Shown in pieces: positions 35,043-45,231 of a stretch of DNA of 62,828 nt (its first letter is position 1; every line of letters starts with the position of its first letter). Under the pieces are notes generated by a model. It saw only the letters and a list, made by a program, of their open reading frames with translations. It did not search any database and was not told where the DNA came from. Source of the DNA: Gnetum montanum. Taxonomy: Eukaryota > Streptophyta > Gnetopsida > Gnetales > Gnetaceae. Position numbers and translations under genes: made by a program. Where the stretch lies: assembly GCA_015680685.1 (NCBI GenBank), contig MNCI01004480.1, positions 226,271 through 289,098 on the forward strand. Reading direction: 5' to 3'.

Positions 35043-36488
35043 TCAGTCAAGGCCATCAGTTCCTTTTTAATTTTTTGTTTTATACATTTTTGTTTTACAA
35101 ATTTCTTTAACTTTTCTTGTTTTTGTTTTGCAACATCATTTATACTTTCTTCGTTTATTTATGTGTTTATTCATTTTGTCAAGTTTGTCACCTAATAAGT
35201 GCTCCTGAAGATGGTATGAACTATATTCCATTGATTGCTAATGTTTGGTTTTTACCTTTGAGTTATAATGTTGATACTAAGGTATGGTTATTTTGATATA
35301 ACAGGCAATGAGTCCATGACATCCATGCATCCATGAATTTCTATGGTCTCTCTTGGCTTGGAACTATACAATCTCCTTTACTTAAATAATAAGAACTATC
35401 AATGAATCAATGACTGGGCATTTCTCAAACTAAGGAAGGACTCAAGGTCTAAAAAGTGTGTGACTTTAAGGGAACTTGATGCATTTGTGTTGGCCATTCT
35501 CTTAGGTGCTTGGATGTTTCCTTGTTGAGTTTTCCCTACCATTTTGATGATTGCTCCATTATTGGGAAGCTGAGCTAATAAAAATAATAAGTCTTTGCAT
35601 GGTGTGGTTCTCACATAAAACAAAATAAAATAAAATAAAACAAAACCAAAAACAAAAAAAAAAGTAAGAATTCAAAGCACATCCCTTAGACGAAATAATC
35701 ATCTGGGCTACAAGCATTGGTTATGGAACTAAACAAACATGTTCTCTCTAACTAAACAAACAAAATAATCATCTGGGTTACAAGCATTTTGTGCATCCCC
35801 ATCTTTGACATCCATTTTATTGGCGTTGTCGTTGTTTCTTTTTCTCCATCTTTCTTATTCCTTATCTTTTTCCATTCTCTTGCTACCTGAGGTTTACTCT
35901 CAGTCATGGGGGTCCTGGTCCAATTTTTTTTTTATTTTCTCCTAACCCCTACACCTTGGGTAGCCACTAGTATTATATCTCCAGATTTGCATTAGCCATA
36001 TCACATTTCTGCCAATGGACCTTACACTAAGGCAAGGTATCAACTACATTGTGATTCATTTACCCTTGCTAATATAAGACTGTGTTGGGTGTGCAGATGG
36101 TAATCGTACACCAATGGATTGGATCTGGAGGAAACACTTGGAATGGATTGGTGCTAGAGTAGTTATGCAAGGAACAAGATTTATGATGTGCTTATGGATG
36201 GACAACGAAAAGTGCAATTTTGGCGTCGGCAGAAACAAACTTCTTCTTTTCTCTCTCTCTTCTCTCTTCTCTCTTATCTCTCAGCTGCCAAATAAGGTTG
36301 GATGTCAAATGTGTTTAGTGTTCACTCTTGTTGTCATAAACACTAATTTTGTCATGTATTGTAATGATGATCCATTCACATGACATGTCACCCCATTCAC
36401 CATTAGTATTATTCAAGTCAATAATCCCATACCTTTCCAATATTTTTTAAGGAACTCGAGGACAATTTTTCATTCAGTCATGGGGGTA
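35043..36488 (+). other. 3' untranslated region of element C
   Basis: No standard domain. It aligns with the D 3' region throughout. It holds an A-rich AAAAT/AAAAC run (about 35619-35662), further AGTCATGGGGG copies at about 35902 and just before the LTR, and a small open frame at 36114-36383 that has a counterpart in D. A long pyrimidine tract ending in CAG lies at 36241-36284. The last bases, CAGTCATGGGGGTA, act as the presumed polypurine tract. Confidence 0.75.
36114..36383 (+). CDS. Possible small ORF in the element C 3' region
   Basis: 89 codons with a hydrophobic segment MCLVFTLVVINTNFVMYC near the C-terminus. D has a similar frame on the minus strand (53044-52841) with matching CNLGIG, SQLPNKAGCQLC and FTLIVMNTN. 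Frame conservation between two diverged copies hints at coding. However, the middle of the frame is the pyrimidine tract ending in CAG, which could equally be a splice acceptor. F does not have it. Treat as hypothetical. Confidence 0.3.
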   Translation: MDWIWRKHLEWIGARVVMQGTRFMMCLWMDNEKCNFGVGRNKLLLFSLSSLFSLISQLPNKVGCQMCLVFTLVVINTNFVMYCNDDPFT

Positions 36489-37271
36489 TGATGAGCCACG
36501 ATATCGCATTGACCCCTACGATATCATGGCTCGTCACCATGTCTATAAATAAGAGGTGGCTTTCCCTTGTTCACTCATCTAGAGTTAGTCCCTTAGCCAA
36601 ACTATAGCATTTTTACCATTCCAAAGTTAGAATAATTTCCATGTGCCCGCAGTAGGAGTCTCAAAGTGAACGGATCTTTATTCGAGAAAATTATACCTAA
36701 TCACACATTTGTGTACGACAATAAAGAAAATTTTTTTGATAAACCTTGCAGCATATGGACTAAGCTAAATAGTATTTAATTATTGTTAAATGTTTAAATT
36801 CATTCCTAGATAATTAATCTCTCTCAACCCTTGACTCTCCTAGTTAAGTGCATTCAGTACGACAGCTTCGAGCATGTGTGTAATGCTTAGTAATCCAATA
36901 ATAAGTAGCGTTTGGTAATCCTAGTAGCATTGCACTGGTTCAGGGTGTGTGCGGTAAGTGGGAATGGATACTAATGCTAGGATAATTAGAACTTAGCTAG
37001 TAAATAGTTAATGAAAGTTAGTCATTTAGTTCTCTTCACCTTTCCCTATTAGCATAGGCGTTAAAAAGATAAAAGTTATAAAAATCTCATACCTCAAACT
37101 TACTTAATCATACAACCGTGACAATACAAGTAAGTTTGGGAGGACAAAGATTGATTAACCTTAAGTGTTCCATTAAGGCATGTAAGCACTTAGTCTTTGG
37201 AGTTCAATCGGATTGCACGTGAGACGCTCGTATTCATATGGTTGAGTGTAGGGGTACCTCACCACTCATTA
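36489..37271 (+). repeat. 3' LTR of element C
   Basis: Starts TGATGAGCCACGATATCGCA, TATA box at 36544-36551, ends CACTCATTA (the usual final CA has become TA). 783 bases, shorter than the 5' LTR mainly through loss of part of the palindromic U3 region. Confidence 0.92.
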
Positions 37272-39357
37272 ATTTCTTAATTATTTGTTATTTTCTAATT
37301 CTTTGATAATTTTTCATTATTTTTTCTCTTTTCATTCTTGATATTTTTCATAATTTTTGCACTTTGTCTTCATTTTACTTGTACATATTTTTGTCAATAT
37401 TCAATAAAACACACAAAACAAGGCAACATGTAGTCCTAATAAGGTGAAGATTTGTCTATGTTATCAATTCATAAGGGACTAATTATTTTTACAACGAGAC
37501 CACAAAATCCATCCATCCAATCCAATAGTAAGAGGCTCTTATCATGGCCATAATAATAATCTACTCATAATAAAATTGAGAATAAACTTGTGATCATTAT
37601 GCCTAGATAGAAGAGTGAAGAACCAAGTGGAAATGCAAAGGGTGTGACATCAAGGGGATTCATGAATTCTTGGGACTACTGCTATGAGTTCTATCTTGTT
37701 GCTAAGGATGTATTGTATCCTTGTAGATCTAATGAAAAATGGAAGTAAGAGTACAATAACTACTACCTTACCATGTCACATGAAAGACATGTTACCCATG
37801 CCTAAAGGTCATCCTCTAATAAAGTTGACATAGTTAAAAATAAAACACATCCATAGAATAAATTTCTGGGGTTCCATTGGAAAGACATGTTACTCATGCC
37901 TGAAGGTAAGTGGCTTCTCAAGAATTAAAAAACAAAGAATGTAATAAATAAACTCCTCCCTTGAACAAAATGCCAAGTAGTAATACTCATTACAACAATG
38001 GTAGTCTTATGGTTGTGATTCTCAAGGATAAAACAATGCAATGTCATTAAAAAGAGGTTTGGAGTTGGTTTGAATATTGGAAAGAAAGGCTAATGATTAC
38101 TTTAACCATCAATTATACATAAGAATTCATTATGCCTATGGTAAGACACCTAACCTCCCAATTTTTAGCAATCCCTTCTATAGTCCATCTTACCTTACTA
38201 TGTATTTAATCATAACTTGTGGTTTTGTATAATATAGCATTATTTTCCCAATCTAGTAATACTAACATGTGTGTTTTTCTACATAGGTATGCCTTACATT
38301 CAACTCCTTGAGTTCCTAAGGATACTTTTAGGCATGATTATATAAGTGCACCAAGGGCTATAGCTTGCTTTAAGGAGGATCCACTTGTATAACTCTTGTA
38401 TTCTATACTTAGCAAGTAATTCCACATCATATTATGCCTTTCAAAAATGTTAAGAACCAATAAAGACTTCCCATATCACCAAATAATCTATCCATATCTC
38501 AAAAAATCATAACCCATCTCCTATCCATCTAATAAACTTTCATTGTCCAAGATTCCTTTTTCATGAACTTTAATTACTAAACTATTGAAAACTGTACATC
38601 ATTTAGGACCCAAGATTCTTTGGACATGATTCACATCTTCCAAACATTCAATTTGACTCATTTTTTCTACCAAAAATCAATGAAAAATTTTGAAACTTTT
38701 CTGGCAACGTTGTAACTACAATGTCATAGGCACCTATGATGTCGTATCTATGATGTATGATCTGTAATGTTTCACTTATAAAAATAGTATATATACATGT
38801 GGGAAGTTAGCAAATTTTTCACTTCCTCATTTTACAACAAGAGAGTTTTGCAGTTGTTTTTCTCAGAACTCTTGTACACTAAATTCCAAAGGCCATAACT
38901 TCCCTATCATAGCTCCGATCTCAAACCTTCTTTAACCCTATTGATCCCAAAGTGCTCACCTTTTTCATGGAGGCAGCGGAGGAGGGATGGAAATGCATTA
39001 TGTGATACAGTTGAACATTTGAGCCAAAAATTTCTTACACTCAGAAGATACCATAAAGGATAAGCATAAAAGATAATAAGATTTTTAAAGATGACTAATG
39101 AAATTTAGGCCAAAAAACTTTGATAATATTCCTAATAAACCATACCAACCATTCTAGACCATAATAAGCAAGGAAACAATAGAAGGTCATAAGTAACCAA
39201 AAGAGATAATACCTAAGGGGTTCCTTTTTGAAAATTTTTCTAACTTTGTAATCCTAATATGATAGGAACTTGATTTAACCAAGGGTATGAGAAAGGTAGT
39301 AAAATACTAAGAATTGATGTGAATACTCTAATAATTTCAAATCTTTATTGATTGCAA
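37272..39357 (+). other. Element B 3' untranslated region, right of element C
   Basis: No coding domain. It aligns in patches with 47630-49587 in E (GTGACATCAAGGGGATT, then the Pro-rich-free AT-rich stretch, and a matching segment just before ORF2). The end, TTGATTGCAA, leads straight into the ORF2 start. The long length is conserved between B and E. Confidence 0.65.
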
Positions 39358-42096
39358 ATGGCCTCTAAGAGAATACTAGAAGGAGGACCTTCACAACCAG
39401 GGAGCAAAAGATCAAGAGGCTATGGGAGAGCCCAAATAGGAGAACAAACCCTAAAAGTAGAACATGTAGAGTAGGAGGCTCAATTGTATAGTATCCATCA
39501 ATAGACTCCTATGACAAAGCACTCAACCCAAGGGGAGGCAAAGGTTCCATAAGCACCTAAACAAGCATAGTGCATCACACTATCACCAGAATGCCTCTAG
39601 GCCATTCAAGAAAAATCAATCATGTCCACAATCATCATGAAATTAAATTGTGATTTATTTATGGAATTTACTCAAGATATAGTGAAGATGCAACTACAAG
39701 TAGCACCTCTATGACCAACATTCATTGATAGTGTTGAATGGTACCTAGAAGAAATATACCAGTTCTAGCAGAACAAATAGGTTGATTCCATAGTTAAAGT
39801 TGAAGGAGTTTTCATATCTTATTCAGTGGAAGCAACTACCAAGGCCCTCAATGTTGCCAACGAAGGGAAAAATGTGACATAGATCTCCACATGATTTGAT
39901 ACTAATGCAAAAGGTTGTGGTTATATGAAAAATAAGATAAAGATTATAACAAGCTCATAGTTGAAGAAAAGATATATTTCAAAATTGGTACCTATCATTT
40001 ATTTCCTACAAAAAGGCTCAATAGAATATCCACATATGTAACTAGGGAAAGTGCCATTTTGATGGAAAATTTCAACACCAACAGCACTCATCTTTACTTC
40101 CTTGAAATTCAAAGGTAGTTTAAGGAAAAGAAGGCAAGGAAGTTGACACTTCTATTTCCTTGCCTTATCAGGAAGCTATGCAAGCAAGTTGGAATCCTAG
40201 GGTACACCAATGATGTCCCTAGGAAGGCCTAGAGTACTTCATATGCAGAGATGCTCAAACTAGTGCCACCTAAGAAAGATTAGGTAGAAAAACCACTAGG
40301 CACCTAGGGAACTGTAGGAATCACTCTACCAATAACATTCTAGCTATTGGTTAGCAATAATAGGTTGATCCTAGCAGTCAATCACAAGCTAACTAGCAGT
40401 AACAAGTTTCACTTTCACCATAAGATTATAGACCATCTATGATCCATCTATAGTGGATTGTAGAAATGATCAAGTGGTAATCAAGGGAGGTAGCAAATTT
40501 ATATAAAGTAAGAGAGAGCTTCATGAGGTCCACCATATCTATAGATCCAATTAGTGGGCAAGCATTGCTACAAATAGGAGAAGAGGACAATTGGGCATAA
40601 CAAATATCAAGCAATGCTACATCATTCTAAGTGATTCTCAAAACAAGTGAAGGAGCCAAAGTTGTAATTATGCAACATTAAGATGAAATAGGAGCAACTG
40701 AGGTTATCACAAACCATATCAAGGAATCATTCAATATTTCTATTGTGCTGCTAGTTGATATTTCTGGAGCAAGAGACACTCAAATACTTGCTAGTATCTC
40801 AATGAATCCTACCAAACATGAAGATATACTAGACATATTACTGTAGATAGGGCAAGTAATGTATAATCTTTTTAATATCCCAAGTGATATCATTATAGTT
40901 CAGTCTAAACTAATTGCCACAAAATGATGGTTGTTCATTGTTGAGACTAGGGTGAAGCATGCAAAAAAATGAAGTTCAAAAATTAGAGGACGAGTTAGCC
41001 ATCCTAAGAGTTGAGAAAAGAGATCCAACACAGTTTGTAGCACTAGACTAACTTGAGTAGTTTAGAATAGATCCTGTGAGATGCTTGATTGATCATAATA
41101 TGAAGATGGAGAAGGAATAGAAGAAGGTAGTATGGGATGCATTAGTAGCAAAAGCACAAACATACACACACGCTAAAGCACTCACTACCCTACAAGAAGA
41201 GATTAAATAATTAGTTATAGATAATGCTTAGTTGACAAATATTGAGAAACAAAAAAATGTTCTCAAAGAAAGCATCCATCAATTACGAGAACAACTTATG
41301 AGAGTCAACCAAGACATGAGTTGCTGAGAAAAATAGAACTTTGTCAATAGAAGAAGTGCATACTATTTTCTAGAAGTTTTCTATTGAAATTAGCATGTGG
41401 AAAAATGAGGCCAAGAGACATGAGAGACTCAAGAAGCATTTTAGAGACTGGGTGGACATGTACAAATAGATCAATGAGAAAGAGATCTAGATGGCAAAGA
41501 CCAAGATTAGTTCAATCTCTATACAAAACCCTGATTGGCAGCCAATTCTGGATAGTCTTGCTTGTTTCCACCAAGTAGAAATAAAGAACAAAGACTTTTA
41601 GATTGAAAATCTAACCGAGTACATGGTATTAGAAAACCTTCATTACACTAACTTGGTCATGTTGATAGCAGGTAGGCCTAGAAATGAACTAGAATAGAAA
41701 ATAACGATTATGTATGCTTTGTACGAGAAAGAGTTGCATGTGGAAAACTTAGAATTAGAAGTTTTCAAGGCTAACTACTAAGGCCAAAAAGATGTAGCAG
41801 CTAACTTAGCTTGTCAGATGTCTTATTATCAAGAATTAAGATAGATAGCAAAGTCATTTGAAGAGGAAAGATGGTAGTTTTTAGCATGGTATGTCAAGGC
41901 TAATCACATGTTCCTGCAACTACCATGCTCATGGGATGTATCAGCTTCATCATACATTGCTCAACAAGCATGGATGGCACAAGATCCTAAGGCAGAAGAG
42001 GAAAAACTTCAAGCATTACTAAACAAATAAAAATTCAAGAAGCTTGATGATAAAGGGAAGAAGCCAATGGAAGAGCCACCCCTACCAAGAACCTAA
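39358..42096 (+). pseudogene. ORF2 of element B: conserved accessory protein, coiled-coil rich (broken)
   Basis: The longest of the three copies: 2739 bases from ATG (39358) to the stop after LPRT (42096), an exact multiple of three (913 codons), although internal stops and compensating shifts occur. Matching blocks with G: GGPSQPGSKRSRGYG at the start; GVFISYSVEATTKALNVANE (about 39805); LPCLIRKLCKQVGILGYTND (about 40160); the middle domain with ILGVLNIPSDI-like sequence (about 40870); a helix with EKQKNVLKESIHQLREQL and AIEISMWKNEAKRHERLKK (41240-41440); and a C-terminus with AWYVKANHMFLQLPCSWD. It is downstream of integrase, between pol and the 3' LTR. The function is unknown; a structural or regulatory role is a guess from the coiled coil. 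Confidence 0.7.
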
Positions 42097-42302
42097 TCCA
42101 CATCAAGCTATTCTAAGTTTTGATTTTGTTTTATTTTGTCATGAACTTATGTCAATTTTTTGTAAAAACACCACTATGGCATTCCAAGTCATGTAAATAG
42201 TAGTTAGTCATGTCAAGTCAAATATACCTCCTAATTTTGTAAGGCTCTCTATCCTCCTTTTGTTTAAACTCAAGGATGATTTTCCAGTTAGTTGCGGGGG
42301 TA

Positions 42303-43085
42303 TGATGAAGATAAATTTTTTTGTGATGCGATATTGTATTAACGATGTCATAGTGCATGCTACATCATTGTTGATATGATGTCTCGGGATGCATGTACCC
42401 CTATTAATACAACACTTGGGCACATGATCCAATAACTTTTCATTCCACTTGTAACAAAACTATTGTAGTTTTATATCTTAGACTTAGACTTAGTGATAGA
42501 GAGTGAATGCTCACAGTGTGATGTGTGATAGTTGAATGGTGTCCTTATTCGAACAAGTTGCACTTGGGAAAAAGTTGTAACAGTAATAAATATTGAGGCT
42601 ATTTCACATCATTGTAACATTCATCTAGTTTTTTTGTTTACTTAGCGTGATGTTTACTATTTTACTAGCATAATGCTTTACTTTCTCAAGCACTTTATTT
42701 TTACTTGTTAATAGTAAGCAGTATGGATACAACTGATTTCTAGTGCTAAGTGTGATTGATTGGTAATCCTAGTAGTATTATCGCTTAGTTCACTTAGTAG
42801 CATAATACTTGGTAATCATAGTGATGATTACATAAGCCCAAGGTCTGTCCAGTGAATTAGGAACAGTTATCGATCATGATAAGCTAAAATAGGTGTCTGC
42901 TTTATTAGTTTGCTAGATTTGGATATTTTTCACTATGTTCACTCTAGGAGCACTTAGGAGCCACAAAACATCAATTATCATATGCCTCACTACAAGTTAA
43001 ACCATACGTTTATTTTTTTACTAACTCAAAGTGGGAAGATAGCAATCTTGAACTTCAACTTAATTACTAGCATAAAAACATTAAG
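42303..43085 (+). repeat. 3' LTR of element B (3' end lost)
   Basis: Begins TGATGAAGATAAATT after a PPT-like GTTGCGGGGGTA. It aligns with the G LTR until about 43085, then the match stops without the CTCATCA end, so roughly 100 bases are missing. Confidence 0.75.
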
Positions 43086-44237
43086 CATTTTTGTATCTAA
43101 TATTAGTAATCTCTGCCAGGAAGCTTTCCATTTCTGTCGTGAGGAGTCACCATTGGAACTCTCTCTATCCTTAATTGAGAGCTTTTTTATTCCTTATCTA
43201 ATTCTTTGTCCTTCTATCTTGTAACGAGTCAGCATGGGTGGTCATTTGGTGGTGCCCCAATTTGGGCTTCCTCCCTTAACACTTGTTTATTATAAGGCTG
43301 GTCCTGAGTTTCTTGCATAGTGCTCTTAGCTTCCCCCTTTCCCTTAACCCTATGACTTGTTCAAGTTACTGTAACTGATACACTGTTAATATCAATAGAA
43401 CTTCTTTTCGAGGTCCAACATCTCCCCCCTCCCCCCATTATCCCTCATAGTAAAATATCAGCTTAACAATTTAACATTCATGAAGGAAGTAGATGCTTTG
43501 GCACGCAAATATTTGAGGACTCAAAAAAGCAAAGTATTCATTCTCCTTTTTTTATGAAAAAAAGTGGTATCTTCACGTCATGGAATCGTAAGGACAATTT
43601 CCATGAAAGTTGTTATTTTTCTTAGTACCTTTGGCAAAGCAAAAGCAAATTAGAAGTTTCATGGAAAGGTACTTGTGTTTTTCATTTTTTTCAATAGTTG
43701 TTTACCACAGAATTCCCTTGAATGTTAAATTGACTTAGGGTATTATTACGTTAATTTTCATATTATAAGGTTATTTATAAATTCTTTTTAAGGGTGATGG
43801 AAGATGTAATATAAATATTTATATTACATATTAATAGTCAGAATAAATTTCATTTATACATACATGCATTATATGTTAGTTTAGTGTGTAGCTTAGTGGT
43901 GAGAGTTGCCTTGAAACCTAGATTAGGTTGGATTCCAATCAACTATCATGAGTTATGTAAAAGAACATTTCTATAAAAGAATTCTAACTGATCCAATTAT
44001 ATAAATAAAAATTTAGTTTCAAATGTTGGAAAATAAATAAATAAAATAACTTGGAGATTAAAATTTTTCATTATTTTAAGTTGAGTGATTAGTAATACTT
44101 AAATACACATGTAAACTTTATGCCATGCTTCAATTCCCAAAATTATACTATTATATTTAAATATAAAATATAATTGATCACCATTATGATAGGTAAAAGG
44201 TAATGAAATAAAAATTGTATATTTTCTCACTCATAAT
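43086..44237. other. Unassigned host-like DNA left of element E
   Basis: No retrotransposon family match. 43086-43450 looks like a transcript tail (TGTAACTGATACACTG, then TATCAATAGAAC) and might be a LINE 3' end. 43450-44237 is very AT-rich and carries the tRNA-like head at 43889. The right side of this DNA continues at 51682 beyond element E. Confidence 0.4.
43881..43960 (+). repeat. tRNA-derived SINE head (probable)
   Basis: TAGCTTAGTGG (43889-43899) fits the RNA polymerase III A box; GGTTGGATTCC (43926-43936) fits the B box (GGTTCGATTCC) with one mismatch. Their spacing of 26 bases between boxes is in the range of plant tRNA-type SINEs. There is no cloverleaf good enough for a functional tRNA. 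The body and 3' end of the SINE cannot be defined. Confidence 0.5.
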
Positions 44238-45098
44238 TGATGAATCATGGTTTGCCAAGCCTCGATATTGGATCCTCAATATCGAGTATGTGATATTGTA
44301 GCCTGGATAATAATATCAAATACACGATATCGTGATTCTTATGTAGGCCTATAAATATAGCATTCAAGCGCACAGGAAAGGAGTCTTTGGTAACTCTTTA
44401 GGGTCAAGTCTTTTTGTCAATTTTAGTTAGTTTTTAGTTCTTTCCCAAGTGCATGCTTGCAGTGTGATGTTTGTAATTGTACGGAACCCTTGTTCGAGTG
44501 TGATGTACTTGGACACACATAGAGTCAGCAATAAAGATCAAGATTACTGCATAATTGTAGCATTCACTTAGTTTTTAATTGTTTAATTATTAATTATTAC
44601 TTATTTTTTTCTTAGTTAATATTTCTTTATTGTTATTTACTATTCCTATTATTCATGCAGAATAAGTACATCTTAATCATGAACATTTAAGTGTAACTAC
44701 TTGGTAACCCAGTAGCATATCTAGTAGGGCTCAAGTAATATGTGCTTGGTAACCCTAGAAGTAGTACATAAGGTCCAAGATGCATGCAGATGATTAAGTA
44801 TGGATGCTCATCACTCTTAGGCTAGCTTATACTTTATTTCCCTTGCCCATTAGTTCACTCAAGTTATTTCTTATTAATTTTAGGAGTAGCATAGTAATTA
44901 GGAATCACATCATATGTCTCACTCTGGACTAAACCATATGTGACAAAGCAAATACTAGTCTAGGTGGGAAGATAGCAAACTATGATCAATGTGTAACTAT
45001 CTAGGTGCCACAACTAGTTCGTCTGCAGAGTTCGACCAGATCGCGCGTACACACTCATATTCGTATGGTTAAGCCTAGGGGTAAATCGCCGCTCATCA
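44238..45098 (+). repeat. 5' LTR of element E
   Basis: Starts TGATGAATCATGG, ends CGCTCATCA. U3 holds diverged GATATC-type palindromes (TCGATATTGGATCC, TCAATATCGA, ACACGATATCGTG), then the TATA box at 44350-44357. Confidence 0.93.
44350..44357 (+). promoter_or_regulatory. TATA box of the element E 5' LTR
   Basis: TATAAATA in the same position in both E LTRs (second copy at 50930-50937), after the palindromic block and about 112 bases from the LTR start. Confidence 0.75.
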
Positions 45099-45099
45099 A

Positions 45100-45119
45100 T
45101 GGCACTGTTTCCGAGGGAT
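45100..45119 (+). other. Primer-binding site of element E
   Basis: TGGCACTGTTTCCGAGGGAT lies one base after the LTR. It resembles the tRNA-Asp site of C with an extra base and several changes, and is closest to the F site. Confidence 0.65.
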
Positions 45120-45231
45120 GGTGCTAGTTATCTAGATTAGTTATATCATACAAGATCACTATAATAAAGTATTAACAATATATCTTTTAGAAAGAAATTA
45201 ATTGCAAATAAGTCACACATAATTCACAACA

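Larger units (their letters stand above)
30734..37271 (+). mobile_element. Element C: Athila-like retrotransposon lacking RT, RNase H and integrase (TSD atttt/atttc)
   Basis: 5' LTR 797 bases, primer site, gag-protease pseudogene, a 1.4-kb 3' untranslated region and a 783-base 3' LTR. Flanking 5-base sequences atttt (30729-30733) and atttc (37272-37276) are a near-perfect duplication, inside the 3' untranslated region of B. Compared with D, about 2.8 kb (57566 to 54735 in D) is missing between the protease and the last pol codons. The join lies near 34961-34975. Confidence 0.9.
29220..43085 (+). mobile_element. Element B: 5'-truncated Ty3 retrotransposon with ORF2, interrupted by C
   Basis: Order: integrase, 3' untranslated region (split by element C at 30733/37272), ORF2, and a truncated 3' LTR from 42303. 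The sequence after C (37272 onward) aligns with the E region from about 47630 and so belongs to B, not C. The 5' LTR, gag, protease, RT and RNase H are missing; the left edge borders an LTR fragment. Confidence 0.8.

Noticed and set aside
37272-39357. Assigning this stretch to element C
   Set aside because: C ends at 37271 with its LTR and a TSD; the sequence continues the B 3' region and aligns with E.
43889-43936. A functional tRNA gene
   Set aside because: A and B boxes are present but the arms do not pair into a cloverleaf and there is no clear anticodon stem.
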